Positions 1 through 8,100 of a stretch of DNA of 34,652 bases are shown one piece after another (the first letter of the stretch is position 1; each line of letters begins with the position of its first letter). The stretch is from Candidatus Goldiibacteriota bacterium (GTDB taxonomy: Bacteria > Oederibacteriota > PGYV01 > DSYL01): positions 1 to 34,652 of the forward strand of contig JAGNJD010000030.1 in assembly GCA_018000835.1 (NCBI GenBank), in the 5' to 3' direction. The translations under genes were made by a program, and so were the position numbers. The notes beneath the pieces are model-generated. The model was given only the letters and a program-made list of their open reading frames with translations, searched no databases and had not been told where the DNA came from.

Positions 1-7
1 CCGATTT

Positions 8-133
8 TTAGATTCCACTCTTTTCCCTATCTTTTGTTTTTAATATTTTATTAAGAGCATCCAGCCTATCTTTATTCATTATTTTCAACCTTGCTATGTG
101 TATACCATGTCTATCCTTATTCCCAAATTTCAT
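8..133 (-). CDS. Small basic hypothetical ORF (41 aa), doubtful
   Basis: Reading the minus strand from an ATG at 133 gives a 41-residue, Lys/Arg-rich product (begins MKFGNKDRHG, ends KTKDREKSGI) closed by TAA at 8-10. An in-frame stop lies shortly upstream, so it is not the tail of a longer gene. There is no clear ribosome binding site before the ATG and I recognise no family. It would be transcribed divergently from the tRNA-Thr/tuf unit. The composition looks plausible for coding, but an ORF this short in A+T-rich DNA can arise by chance. Confidence 0.25.
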   Translation of the reverse strand: MKFGNKDRHGIHIARLKIMNKDRLDALNKILKTKDREKSGI

Positions 134-143
134 TATTTTTTTC

Positions 144-172
144 TTGACAACAAATAATTATTTTGTTAAATT
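144..172 (+). promoter_or_regulatory. Candidate sigma-70 promoter for tRNA-Thr/tuf
   Basis: A perfect -35 TTGACA (144-149) is followed after 17 nt by TAAATT (167-172), which matches four of six bases of the -10 consensus. It sits about 70 bp upstream of tRNA-Thr and is the best promoter-like site before the first gene block. The -10 is weak, so the exact start is uncertain. Confidence 0.45.
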
Positions 173-239
173 ATAGGTTCCTTGAATTTTATATTTGATT
201 TATGGATGCATAATATTCGTATATCTATTTTTATTTTTT

Positions 240-316
240 GCCCATGTAGCTCAGGTGGTTAGAGCGCGTCCTTGGTAAGGACGAGGTCAGCGGTTCAATT
301 CCGCTCGTGGGCTCCA
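240..316 (+). tRNA. tRNA-Thr (anticodon GGT)
   Basis: The 7-bp acceptor stem GCCCATG/CGTGGGC pairs fully, with one T-G pair. The anticodon stem CGTCC/GGACG encloses the loop TTGGTAA with anticodon GGT, which reads ACC/ACU threonine codons. The T-arm carries GGTTCAATTCC. Discriminator T313 is followed by an encoded CCA at 314-316. A tRNA-Thr before tuf is a familiar bacterial arrangement and suggests co-transcription with EF-Tu. Confidence 0.96.
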
Positions 317-343
317 GTGAGAATTTGCAGAGTAAATTTTCAC
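317..343 (+). other. Hairpin abutting the tRNA-Thr 3' end
   Basis: GTGAGAATTT (317-326) pairs with AAATTTTCAC (334-343) over ten positions including one G-T, with a 7-nt loop. It starts at the base after the encoded CCA. No U-tract follows (an A-run does), so it is more likely an RNA-processing or stability element than an intrinsic terminator. Confidence 0.45.
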
Positions 344-378
344 AAAAAAAATGAATTGCTTTGCAATATTGATAATAT

Positions 379-402
379 GGTTAAATTATAAATTATTTAA
401 CC
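379..402 (+). other. Inverted repeat in the tuf leader
   Basis: GGTTAAAT (379-386) and ATTTAACC (395-402) are perfect 8-bp inverted arms around an 8-nt A/T loop. It lies in the 220-bp gap between tRNA-Thr and tuf and has no U-run after it. It could be an mRNA hairpin or a protein-binding dyad. Confidence 0.4.
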
Positions 403-434
403 GACAGATTGATGGCAAAAATTATTACGTAAGA

Positions 435-460
435 CATCATGATTATTGATGAAGATTTTT
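435..460 (+). terminator. Weak terminator- or attenuator-like hairpin before tuf
   Basis: CATCA (435-439) pairs with TGATG (447-451), and a six-T run follows at 455-460. The stem is only 5 bp, so termination would be weak. Because it lies between the promoter and tuf, partial termination would lower tuf mRNA relative to the tRNA. Confidence 0.25.
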
Positions 461-515
461 TGAGTTCTTTTTTACGTATTTATCAGACGGTCATCAATTA
501 CTTAATAAAATAAAA

Positions 516-1743
516 AATACATCAGGAGGAATAGAAATGGCAAAGGCAAAATTTGAGAGGACAAAGCCACACGTAAACGTTGGGACGATAGGTCACGTAG
601 ACCATGGAAAGACGACGTTAACGGCGGCAATGACAAAAGTGATGGAAACAAAGGGATTGGCGAAATACGTTTCGTATGCAGAGATAGCAAAGGCATCAAT
701 ATCACAGGGAAGAAGGGACGAGACAAAGATATTGACGATAGCGACATCGCACGTGGAATACGAGACAGAAAAGAGGCATTATGCACACGTAGATTGTCCT
801 GGGCATGCAGATTATATAAAGAACATGATAACTGGAGCGGCACAGATGGACGGAGCGATACTTGTGGTATCGGCGGTAGACGGACCAATGCCGCAGACTA
901 GGGAACACATATTGCTGGCGAGGCAGGTAGGAGTGCCGTATATAATAGTATTTTTAAACAAGATAGATGCAGTAGAGGATAAAGAGATGATAGATTTGGT
1001 GGAAGAGGAAGTAAGGGATTTATTAAAGAAGTATGAATTTCCTGGGGATAAGATACCGGTGATAAGGGGGTCGGCATTAAAGGCATTACAGGACCCGACG
1101 GGAGAATGGGGAAAACCGATAGAGGAATTGATGAAGGCGATGGATGAATACATACCAGAGCCGAAGAGAGACATAGACAAGCCGTTTATCCTTGCGATAG
1201 AGGACGTATTTTCGATAACAGGGAGAGGGACGGTAGTAACGGGAAGGATAGAGAGGGGAAAAGTAAGGACGAACGACGAGGTAGAGATAGTAGGATTAAG
1301 GGAGACGAGGAAGACGGTAGTGACGGGAGTAGAGATGTTCCGTAAGATATTAGACGAAGGGGAAGCAGGAGACAATGTAGGATTATTGTTAAGGGGAGTG
1401 GACAAGGATGAAGTAGAGAGGGGGCAGGTAGTAGCAAAGCCTGGATCAATAACGCCGCACAAGAAGTTTAAGGGACAGGTATACATATTAACGAAAGATG
1501 AGGGAGGAAGGCACACGCCGTTTTTTAATAATTATCGTCCGCAATTTTATTTCAGGACGACGGACGTAACTGGGTCGGTAAAACTGCCGGCAGGAGTAGA
1601 GATGGTAATGCCGGGAGACAACATAGAGATGGAAGTAGAGTTAATAACGCCGATAGCGATGGAAAAGGAATCCAGGTTTGCCATAAGAGAAGGCGGAAGG
1701 ACAGTAGGCGCCGGCGTTGTTACCCAGATTATAGAATAAAAGG
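516..1743 (+). repeat. Direct repeat copy 1 (tuf gene plus ribosome binding site)
   Basis: This 1228-bp segment appears identical to 16267-17494. The match begins 21 bp before the start codon, so it includes the GGAGG site, and ends 4 bp after the stop. Flanking bases differ immediately on both sides. This is the pattern expected from gene conversion between the two tuf genes. Confidence 0.9.
537..1739 (+). CDS. tuf: Elongation factor Tu, copy 1
   Basis: This 400-residue GTPase delivers aminoacyl-tRNA to the ribosomal A site. Visible motifs are the P-loop GHVDHGKT (19-26), DCPGH (86-90) and NKID (141-144), then domain II and III signatures such as GGRHTPFF and [13 protein letters not shown]. 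Switch I is unusual: around residues 57-71 it reads [15 protein letters not shown] instead of EEKARGITINTS, with a few extra residues, but keeps the Mg-site threonine (Thr67). Codons are strikingly purine-ended, with nearly all Ile as ATA. AGGAGG sits 6 nt upstream of the ATG. The gene follows tRNA-Thr and precedes rpmG, and its protein is identical to the copy at 16288-17490. Confidence 0.97.
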   Translation: MAKAKFERTKPHVNVGTIGHVDHGKTTLTAAMTKVMETKGLAKYVSYAEIAKASISQGRRDETKILTIATSHVEYETEKRHYAHVDCPGHADYIKNMITGAAQMDGAILVVSAVDGPMPQTREHILLARQVGVPYIIVFLNKIDAVEDKEMIDLVEEEVRDLLKKYEFPGDKIPVIRGSALKALQDPTGEWGKPIEELMKAMDEYIPEPKRDIDKPFILAIEDVFSITGRGTVVTGRIERGKVRTNDEVEIVGLRETRKTVVTGVEMFRKILDEGEAGDNVGLLLRGVDKDEVERGQVVAKPGSITPHKKFKGQVYILTKDEGGRHTPFFNNYRPQFYFRTTDVTGSVKLPAGVEMVMPGDNIEMEVELITPIAMEKESRFAIREGGRTVGAGVVTQIIE

Positions 1744-1749
1744 TTAAAT

Positions 1750-1899
1750 ATGAGAGAAATAATTACGTTAGCATGTTCTGAATGCAAAAGAAGAAATTAT
1801 ACCCAGACAAGGAATAAAAAGACAAAAACAGACAAACTTGAAGTAAAAAAATATTGCAAATTTTGCAGGAAACACACATTGCATAAAGAAACAAAATAG
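1750..1899 (+). CDS. rpmG: 50S ribosomal protein L33
   Basis: This 49-residue protein of the large subunit begins [17 protein letters not shown]. Two CxxC pairs (C9/C12 and C36/C39) form the zinc ribbon of the Cys4 type of L33. Length and the K-K-Y-C-x-F-C ending match the family. It starts 10 bp after the tuf stop. The AAAGG sequence shared with the end of the tuf repeat is the only ribosome-binding-like element, so expression may depend partly on coupling with tuf. The location tuf-rpmG-tRNA-Trp-secE is classic. Confidence 0.95.
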   Translation: MREIITLACSECKRRNYTQTRNKKTKTDKLEVKKYCKFCRKHTLHKETK

Positions 1900-1915
1900 T
1901 TTCTTCATAAGAAAC
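1899..1915 (+). other. Perfect hairpin between rpmG and tRNA-Trp
   Basis: GTTTCTT (1899-1905) and AAGAAAC (1909-1915) form a perfect 7-bp stem with loop CAT. It begins at the last base of the rpmG stop codon and ends 5 nt before the tRNA. It has no U-tract, so a processing or mRNA 3'-end-protecting role is more likely than termination. Confidence 0.45.
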
Positions 1916-1920
1916 CAAAT

Positions 1921-1998
1921 AGGCCTGTAGCTCCAACTGGCTAGAGCGGCGGTCTCCAAAACCGTTTGTTGGGGGTTCAAATCCCTCCAGGCCTGCCA
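1921..1998 (+). tRNA. tRNA-Trp (anticodon CCA)
   Basis: The acceptor arms AGGCCTG (1921-1927) and CAGGCCT (1988-1994) are fully complementary. The anticodon stem GCGGT/ACCGT encloses loop CTCCAAA with anticodon CCA, which reads UGG. The T-arm has GGGTTCAAATCC, and CCA is encoded at 1996-1998. It lies between rpmG and secE, with secE starting only 27 nt later, so the tRNA must be cut out of a polycistronic transcript. Confidence 0.96.
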
Positions 1999-2025
1999 GA
2001 AAAAAAACAGGAGTTTATTGATAAA

Positions 2026-2208
2026 ATGAAAAATTTGATAGAGTTTTTAAAGAATTCATGGATTGAACTGAAAAAGGTTGCATGGCCTGGCAAAAAAGAA
2101 ATACTTGCATCAACGCTTGTTGTAGTCGTTGTCACTCTCATATTGATGATTTATCTCGGTATTATTGATTTTTTATTAACTAAAGCCGTAAGACTGATTT
2201 TTGGTTAA
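2026..2208 (+). CDS. secE: Preprotein translocase subunit SecE
   Basis: This 60-residue short-form SecE clamps SecY in the inner-membrane translocon. It has an amphipathic N-terminus with the conserved V-A-W-P motif (residues 18-21) followed by one hydrophobic membrane span at about 30-52. The ATG at 2026 is chosen because CAGGAG lies 13-18 nt upstream and because earlier in-frame codons run back into tRNA-Trp. Its partner gene secY is also in this window, at 26827. It directly precedes nusG, as in most bacteria. Confidence 0.95.
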   Translation: MKNLIEFLKNSWIELKKVAWPGKKEILASTLVVVVVTLILMIYLGIIDFLLTKAVRLIFG

Positions 2209-2226
2209 AGAAAGGAAGCAGATAAA

Positions 2227-2778
2227 ATGGCAAGAAGATGGTACGTGGTAAGCACCTATGCCGGCCAGGAAAATGTTGTAAAAGATAATCTTGAACAGCG
2301 GGTCCAGTCATACAAACTTGACAATAAGGTTTTTAACATATTAATACCATCTGAAAACGTTACTGAAATAAAGAAAAGGGAAAAAGTCATAAAAAACAAA
2401 AAATTTTTTCCCGGATACATTTTAATAGAGATGGATATTGACGTAAATAGTGAAGAAGACAAAGAAATAATTTATATTTTAAGAACGACACCAAAAGTTA
2501 CGGGATTTGTCGGAACAAAAACGCGGCCGATACCTTTGTCAGACGCAGAAGTGCAGGAGATAATGAAATTAATGGAAGACAGACAGAAAAAACCAAGGAT
2601 GGCATCGTATTTTGACGTTGGCGATCACGTAAAAATAACAGACGGGCCTTTTGCCAATTTTAACGGCATTGTTGATGAAGTTACCCCGGAAAAAGGAAAA
2701 CTAAAAGTAGAAGTGACTATTTTTGGCAGACCTACTCCGGTTGAACTCGGTTTTGACCAGGTTGAAAAAATCGTTTAA
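2227..2778 (+). CDS. nusG: Transcription elongation factor NusG
   Basis: This 183-residue factor binds the RNA polymerase clamp and couples transcription to Rho or the ribosome. The N-terminal NGN domain begins [16 protein letters not shown] and contains FPGYILIEM. The KOW domain follows from about residue 130 ([17 protein letters not shown]). The length matches the E. coli protein, with no inserted domain. AGGAAG lies upstream of the ATG, 18 bp after secE. The secE-nusG-rplK order is standard. Confidence 0.98.
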   Translation: MARRWYVVSTYAGQENVVKDNLEQRVQSYKLDNKVFNILIPSENVTEIKKREKVIKNKKFFPGYILIEMDIDVNSEEDKEIIYILRTTPKVTGFVGTKTRPIPLSDAEVQEIMKLMEDRQKKPRMASYFDVGDHVKITDGPFANFNGIVDEVTPEKGKLKVEVTIFGRPTPVELGFDQVEKIV

Positions 2779-2788
2779 TAAAAAAAGA

Positions 2789-2803
2789 CGGCCTTTACTG
2801 CCG
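2789..2803 (+). other. Small GC-rich hairpin before rplK
   Basis: CGGC (2789-2792) and GCCG (2800-2803) form a 4-bp stem with a 7-nt loop in the 67-bp nusG-rplK gap. A short T-rich stretch follows but is interrupted. It is in the place where an L1-binding autoregulatory site can occur upstream of rplK, but I cannot show the 23S-like fold. Confidence 0.2.
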
Positions 2804-2845
2804 GTAATATTTTAACAAGAGACAATTGAAAACAGGAGCAAATTT

Positions 2846-3268
2846 ATGGCAAAAAAGTTATTGACACAGATTAAATTACAGATACCAGCCGGTAAGGCAA
2901 ATCCAGCCCCACCTATAGGGCCGGCTCTTGGACAGCACGGCATTAACATCATGAATTTTTGTAATCAGTTTAACGAAAGGACAAAAGACAAGGGAGATAC
3001 TATTTTTCCGGTCGTTATTGACGTATACGAAGACAGGTCGTTTTCTTTTATCATCAAGACGCCGCCGGTCGCCGTTTTGATAAAAAAAGCAGCAAACATA
3101 ATCAAAGGTTCAAATGAACCAAACAAAAACAAAGTCGGAAAAATTACGCATGCGCAGGTAGAAGAAATAGCAAAATTAAAAATGCCTGATTTAAACACGA
3201 CAAAACTTGAATCTGCAATTAAGATGGTTGAAGGCACTGCAAAAAGCATGGGAATCACCGTGGAATAA
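2846..3268 (+). CDS. rplK: 50S ribosomal protein L11
   Basis: This 140-residue protein forms the GTPase-associated centre with 23S rRNA and is the thiostrepton target region. The Pro-rich N-terminal segment ([20 protein letters not shown]) and the C-terminal RNA-binding domain ending AKSMGITVE are intact. Length is typical (about 141). ACAGGAG lies upstream of the ATG. It is the first gene of the rplK-rplA pair. Confidence 0.98.
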   Translation: MAKKLLTQIKLQIPAGKANPAPPIGPALGQHGINIMNFCNQFNERTKDKGDTIFPVVIDVYEDRSFSFIIKTPPVAVLIKKAANIIKGSNEPNKNKVGKITHAQVEEIAKLKMPDLNTTKLESAIKMVEGTAKSMGITVE

Positions 3269-3302
3269 CAATTTTATTTGGCATTAATAAAGGAGTATTT
3301 TT

Positions 3303-3995
3303 ATGAAAAAGTATAGCAAAAAACATAAAGAAGCATTGAAATTTCTGGAGCCAAACAAGATATACGAAGTTGAAGAGGCGATAGAACTTTTGAAAAAGAT
3401 TCCAAAAGTAAAATTTGACGAAAGCGTGGACATATCCGTTAAACTCGCAAAAAAACCGGAACAACCGGAGCAACAGATAAGAACTACGATCATTTTGCCA
3501 AAAGGCACTGGAAAAACCACCAGAGTTCTTGTTTTTGCAAAGGGAGAAAAGGAAAAAGAAGCGAAAGAAGCAGGGGCTGATTACGTAGGTGCCGAAGATT
3601 TAGTTGAAAAAATAAAGACGGGCTGGCTTGATTTTGACGTAGCAATTGCAACGCCCGACATGATGAAGGACATAGGAAAACTCGGAAAAATACTCGGCAC
3701 AAAAGGTCTTATGCCCAATCCAAAATCCGGAACTGTTACGTTTGACGTTGGAAAAGCAGTAAAAGAATTTAAGGCTGGAAAAGTGGAATTCAGGTCAAAT
3801 AAAGAAGGCTGCGTAAATTTATCGCTGGGTAAATTATCTTTTGATACACAAGACCTGGTTTTAAATGTGGAGCATTTTATCAGGACGTTTTTGAAACTGC
3901 CCGCACTTGCAACGAAAGGGCAGAGCGTAAAATCCATGCATCTTTCTACGACGATGGGAATAGGCGTGCCCATAAATTTTAAAAAATATTTATAA
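3303..3995 (+). CDS. rplA: 50S ribosomal protein L1
   Basis: This 230-residue L1-stalk protein contacts the exiting E-site tRNA and, in many bacteria, represses the rplKA mRNA. Family features are [14 protein letters not shown] near the start, the [15 protein letters not shown] segment, and [15 protein letters not shown] at about residues 136-150. The C-terminus ([11 protein letters not shown]) is complete. An AAAGGAG site precedes the ATG. rplJ follows after only 10 bp. Confidence 0.98.
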   Translation: MKKYSKKHKEALKFLEPNKIYEVEEAIELLKKIPKVKFDESVDISVKLAKKPEQPEQQIRTTIILPKGTGKTTRVLVFAKGEKEKEAKEAGADYVGAEDLVEKIKTGWLDFDVAIATPDMMKDIGKLGKILGTKGLMPNPKSGTVTFDVGKAVKEFKAGKVEFRSNKEGCVNLSLGKLSFDTQDLVLNVEHFIRTFLKLPALATKGQSVKSMHLSTTMGIGVPINFKKYL

Positions 3996-4005
3996 GAGGT
4001 GATTT

Positions 4006-4527
4006 ATGGCTATAAGCAGGAAAAAAAAGGAAATAATACTTGACGATACGCTGAAAAAATTCAGGGATGCAAATGGCATAGTCGTAACGAATTACCAGGG
4101 TTTAACCGTTGCAGCCTTAAATACATTAAGAAGGGAACTCGAAAAAGTTGGCGCAACTTATAAAGTCATAAAAAATACGCTTTCAAAAAAAATACTCAAG
4201 GAACTTGAGATAAATTCCAATTTCAAAAATATGTTTACCGGCGTTACCGGCATCGTGTTTTGCAAGGATTACATAAAAGCAATAAAGGCTCTGGCGGATT
4301 TCGAAAAAAAGAACAAAGTGTTTAAAATAAAAGGTGGATTTATAGAGAAAAAAGTATGCCTTTTAAATGAAATCATGGAAATATCCAGAATAAATTCAAA
4401 AGAAGAATTAATTACGAAACTCGTTGTAACGTTAAACAGCCCTTTGCAGAGACTCGCAAACGTTTTAGATTCCCAGCAAAGAGGACTTGTTACGGCTTTG
4501 AAACTAATATCTGACAAAAAAAAATAA
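4006..4527 (+). CDS. rplJ: 50S ribosomal protein L10
   Basis: This 173-residue stalk-base protein anchors L7/L12 dimers through its C-terminal helix. The N-terminal part (VVTNYQGLTVAALNTLRREL) and the K-N-T-L segment at about 57-60 are typical. Only 10 bp separate it from rplA and contain GAGGTG, so the usual long L10-binding leader is absent between these two genes. It is followed by rplL, its stoichiometric partner. Confidence 0.97.
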   Translation: MAISRKKKEIILDDTLKKFRDANGIVVTNYQGLTVAALNTLRRELEKVGATYKVIKNTLSKKILKELEINSNFKNMFTGVTGIVFCKDYIKAIKALADFEKKNKVFKIKGGFIEKKVCLLNEIMEISRINSKEELITKLVVTLNSPLQRLANVLDSQQRGLVTALKLISDKKK

Positions 4528-4548
4528 TTTTTCAGGAGGTGTTTTAAA

Positions 4549-4932
4549 ATGGCTATGTCAAAAGAAGATTTTATCAAAGAAATTGAGAGTATGACGGTTC
4601 TTGAATTAAACGAACTGGTAAAAGCGTTGGAAGAAAAATTTGGCGTTTCTGCATCTGCGCCCGTTATGATGGCAGGAGCAATGGCACAGGGAGCGGCTTC
4701 TTCTGCTGCGGCAGAGGAAAAATCATCCTTTGACGTAATATTATCTTCATCAGGTGATAAAAAGATACAGGTAATTAAAGTCATAAGAGAATTGACCAAT
4801 CTTGGATTAAAAGAGGCAAAAGAAATTGCGGATACTCCTCCAAAACCGGTAAAGACGGGATTGTCAAAAGAAGAAGCAGAAAGGATAAAGTCGCAACTCG
4901 AAGAAGCAGGAGCAGTAGTAGAAATAAAATAA
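4549..4932 (+). CDS. rplL: 50S ribosomal protein L7/L12
   Basis: This 127-residue acidic stalk protein recruits translation factors. The N-terminal dimerisation domain (about 1-35) is followed by an Ala/Met-rich flexible hinge (about 41-60) and the factor-binding C-terminal domain with [20 protein letters not shown] and [20 protein letters not shown] lies upstream of the ATG. It closes the L10-L12 pair; a 194-bp gap separates it from rpoB. Confidence 0.98.
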   Translation: MAMSKEDFIKEIESMTVLELNELVKALEEKFGVSASAPVMMAGAMAQGAASSAAAEEKSSFDVILSSSGDKKIQVIKVIRELTNLGLKEAKEIADTPPKPVKTGLSKEEAERIKSQLEEAGAVVEIK

Positions 4933-5016
4933 CTTTTGCTATTTTTATCGGATAATTTTAGCCGGTTCCCTAAAATTACGAAGAGTTATAATTTACGGAC
5001 AAATGCAGAAAATGAC

Positions 5017-5046
5017 CTGACATTTCTGTAAAAAGTCGGATAAAAT
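5017..5046 (+). promoter_or_regulatory. Candidate promoter for rpoB-rpoC
   Basis: CTGACA (5017-5022) and TAAAAT (5041-5046) each match five of six consensus bases, with an 18-nt spacer. A hairpin (5005-5014 with 5021-5029, one bulge) overlaps the -35 box, so the site could be an operator or a read-through mRNA structure. A second TATAAT at 4987-4992 lacks a good -35. This gives rpoBC a way to be expressed independently of rplJL. Confidence 0.45.
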
Positions 5047-5126
5047 TTGAGTTCCGTAGAAAAGATGAAATATCAGGTTTCGGCTCGCTGAATTTCAAAA
5101 AAATACAGGAGGATGTTTATTATTAT

Positions 5127-8100
5127 ATGGTTAGAATAACACAAAAACAAGACATTGACGAAATCCTTAAAATTCCTGATTTAATGGACATTCAAAAGAA
5201 ATCATATAATGAATTTCTGATGATTGACGTCCCGCCTGATAAGAGAAAAAGACAGGGCCTGCAGGAAATATTTGAAAGTATTTTCCCGATTTATGATTAT
5301 AATGGATTTTATGAGCTTCAGTTCGTGGGTTACGAGTTTTCTTTTCCAAAACACAACGTTGACGAATGCATAGAACGAGGGGAAACGTATTCTGCAGCCT
5401 TAAAGGGCATATTTCGTCTTATCATAAAAGAAAAAAATGAAAAGACGGGTGAAGTATCCATAAAGGAAGCACAGGAACAGGCAGTTCAGTTATGTGATTT
5501 ACCTTTGATGACAGACAGAGGGACGTTCGTAATTAATGGCGCAGAGCGCGTCATAGTAAGTCAGTTGCATCGTTCACCGGGCGCGAGTTTTGAGGAAGAA
5601 GAGGAAACCGAGGACGTTTTTTTGAAACCTGTTTATACAGGACGCATTGTTCCGTACAGGGGAACGTGGCTCGAATTTGAATTTGATTTAAATGAAATTG
5701 CATACGTTAAACTTGACAGAAAAAAGAAGTTTCCTTTAACGATGTTTTTAAGGGCATTGGGATATTCATCAAACGAAGAAATTCTGAAGATATTTTTCAA
5801 AACGGAATCAAAGTCAGTAGAAGATAAGGAAATCGTAAAAAAAGTACTCGCCAGAGACGTAATTGATAAAAACGGGGAAATAATTGCAGAGGCAGGCAGT
5901 TTGCTTACAAAAGAAACGGTAGAAAAAATAAAAAAAGCAGACATAAATAAAATTGAAACGCTCATTCTTGAAGAAGATAATCCATATAATCCGGTTTTAA
6001 AATCTTTTATAAAAGACAATACGCGGTCAGAGCAGGAAGCTTTAAACGATATATTCAGAAAAATGAGGCCTGGGGAGCCGGTAACTGCAACAAGTACGAA
6101 AAATTATTTTAAAACATTATTTTTTGACAATAAAAGATACAACCTCGGCGTAGTTGGTCGATATAAATTAAATAAAATTCTTAATTTTGACGATGAAAAA
6201 AATACTGGAATTACGTTAAGAAAAGAAGACATAATAGGAGTTATAAAGAAATTTTTTGAAGTTAATGCAGGTTTATGTGAAAAGACGGATATAGACCACC
6301 TCGGCAACAGACGGGTAAGAAGCGTTGGTGAACTCGTAGAAAATCAGTTCAGAGTAGGACTACTGCGAGTTGAAAAAATGATAAGAGAAAGAATGACCAT
6401 AATAGACATGAAAAATGCCATACCGGCAAACCTGATAAATCCAAAACCTCTGGTTGCAGCAATAAGAGAGTTTTTCGGGACTTCCCAGTTATCCCAGTTT
6501 ATGGATCAGGTTAATCCACTTGCAGAACTTACCCATAAAAGAAGGATATCTGCTTTGGGACCAGGCGGTTTAAACAGGGAAAGAGCAGGTTTTGAAGTAA
6601 GAGACGTTCATTATACTCATTATGGAAGATTATGCCCCATAGAAACGCCGGAAGGACAAAATATCGGTTTGATAACGTCACTTGCTACATATGCAAGGGT
6701 AAATGAATACGGTTTTATTGAAACGCCATATAGAAAAGTAAAAAACGGTAAAATTACGAATGAAATAGAATATTTAACGGCAGACAGGGAAGATGAGTTT
6801 AAGATTGGACAATCAAACATCAACGTAGATGAAAACAATAAAATCATTGATGAAGTAACGTTAGTTAGATATAAAGGTGACGTCGTTTTAGTAAATTCCG
6901 GTGAAGTTCAATACGTAGACGTATCACCAAAGCAGGTCATTTCCGTAGCAGCATCTTTGATTCCTTTTCTTGAACACGATGATGCAAACAGGGCACTTAT
7001 GGGTTCAAACATGCAAAGGCAGGCAGTGCCACTACTTAAAACTGAAGCGCCCTACGTTGGCACAGGAATGGAAGCAAAGGCTGCATATGATTCCGGAAGG
7101 GCAGTAATTGCAAAATCATCCGGCAGAGTTGCTTACGTTGATTCGAGTATCATTATAATTACAAAGGAAAACAAAGCAAATGAAAATTTAAAGGATTCTG
7201 TAGACGTTTATCATTTAAAAAAATTTAAACGCACAAACCAGGATACTACGATAAACGAAAAACCTCTTGTTAAAAAGGGTGATTACATAAAAAAAGGTGA
7301 CGTTATTGCCGACGGACTTTCCATGGATAAAGGAGAACTTGCTCTCGGTAAAAACGTTTTTGTTGCATTTATGTCATGGCATGGCTATAACTATGAGGAT
7401 GCCATAGTTATAAGCGAGGACCTGTTAAAAAACGATACGTTTACTTCGGTTCACATAGAAGAATATGAAATAGAAGCCCGCGAAACAAAATTAGGACCAG
7501 AAGAGATAACCAGAGACATTCCCAACGTAAGTGAGGATACGTTAAAAAATCTTGATTTTGACGGAATAATCAGAATAGGTGCAAAGGTAAAACCAGGAGA
7601 CATTCTCGTTGGTAAAGTAACGCCAATATCGAGTTCTAATCTAACTCCGGAAGAAAAACTTTTAAAAGCAATTTTTGGCTCAAAGGCTGACAACGTAAAA
7701 GATACTTCGCTTCGCGTGCCACCCGGCATAGAAGGGGTAGTCGTTGACATAAAGATTTTTTCAAGGAAAGAACACGTGAGGAGAAAAGACAAAGAAAATG
7801 AAAAGACGTTGCAGATGAAAAAAGAAAGGGAAAAAATTTTGCAGCAGATGTCGTTGATGCATAAGGAAACCATTGCAGAGATTGAGGGGAGAGATATAAG
7901 CAAGGAAGAAAAGGAAAAATTAAAAGAATATGAAAACGTTTATTTTGAATTCAAAAAATCACGGATTGAGCAGGAGTTTAAGGATAAGAGACAGATAAAA
8001 GGCGATGAACTGGCTCCGGGCGTAATAAAACTCATAAAAGTTTTAATTGCAAAGAAAAGAAAAGTTTCCGTTGGCGATAAATTGTCAGGCAGACATGGAA

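Noticed and set aside
427..437. ACGTAAGACAT shared with the rpsC-rplP gap (near 21688)
   Set aside because: An 11-bp match with no matching context or symmetry is not convincing as a shared regulatory site.
812..1516. 234-codon open frame on the minus strand of tuf (repeated at 16563-17267), plus several shorter ones
   Set aside because: They are shadows of the purine-ended tuf codons: low-complexity Ser/Leu/Pro translations, no ribosome binding sites, no family, and repeated exactly because tuf is repeated.
1966..2025. Longer SecE start inside tRNA-Trp
   Set aside because: The upstream ATG lies in the tRNA T-arm/acceptor region. The ATG at 2026 has a ribosome binding site and gives the normal SecE N-terminus.
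6471..6551. Possible rifampicin-resistance changes in RpoB
   Set aside because: D460, H470 and S475 are the sensitive-type residues. The Val462 in place of E. coli N518 is, from memory, ordinary natural variation.
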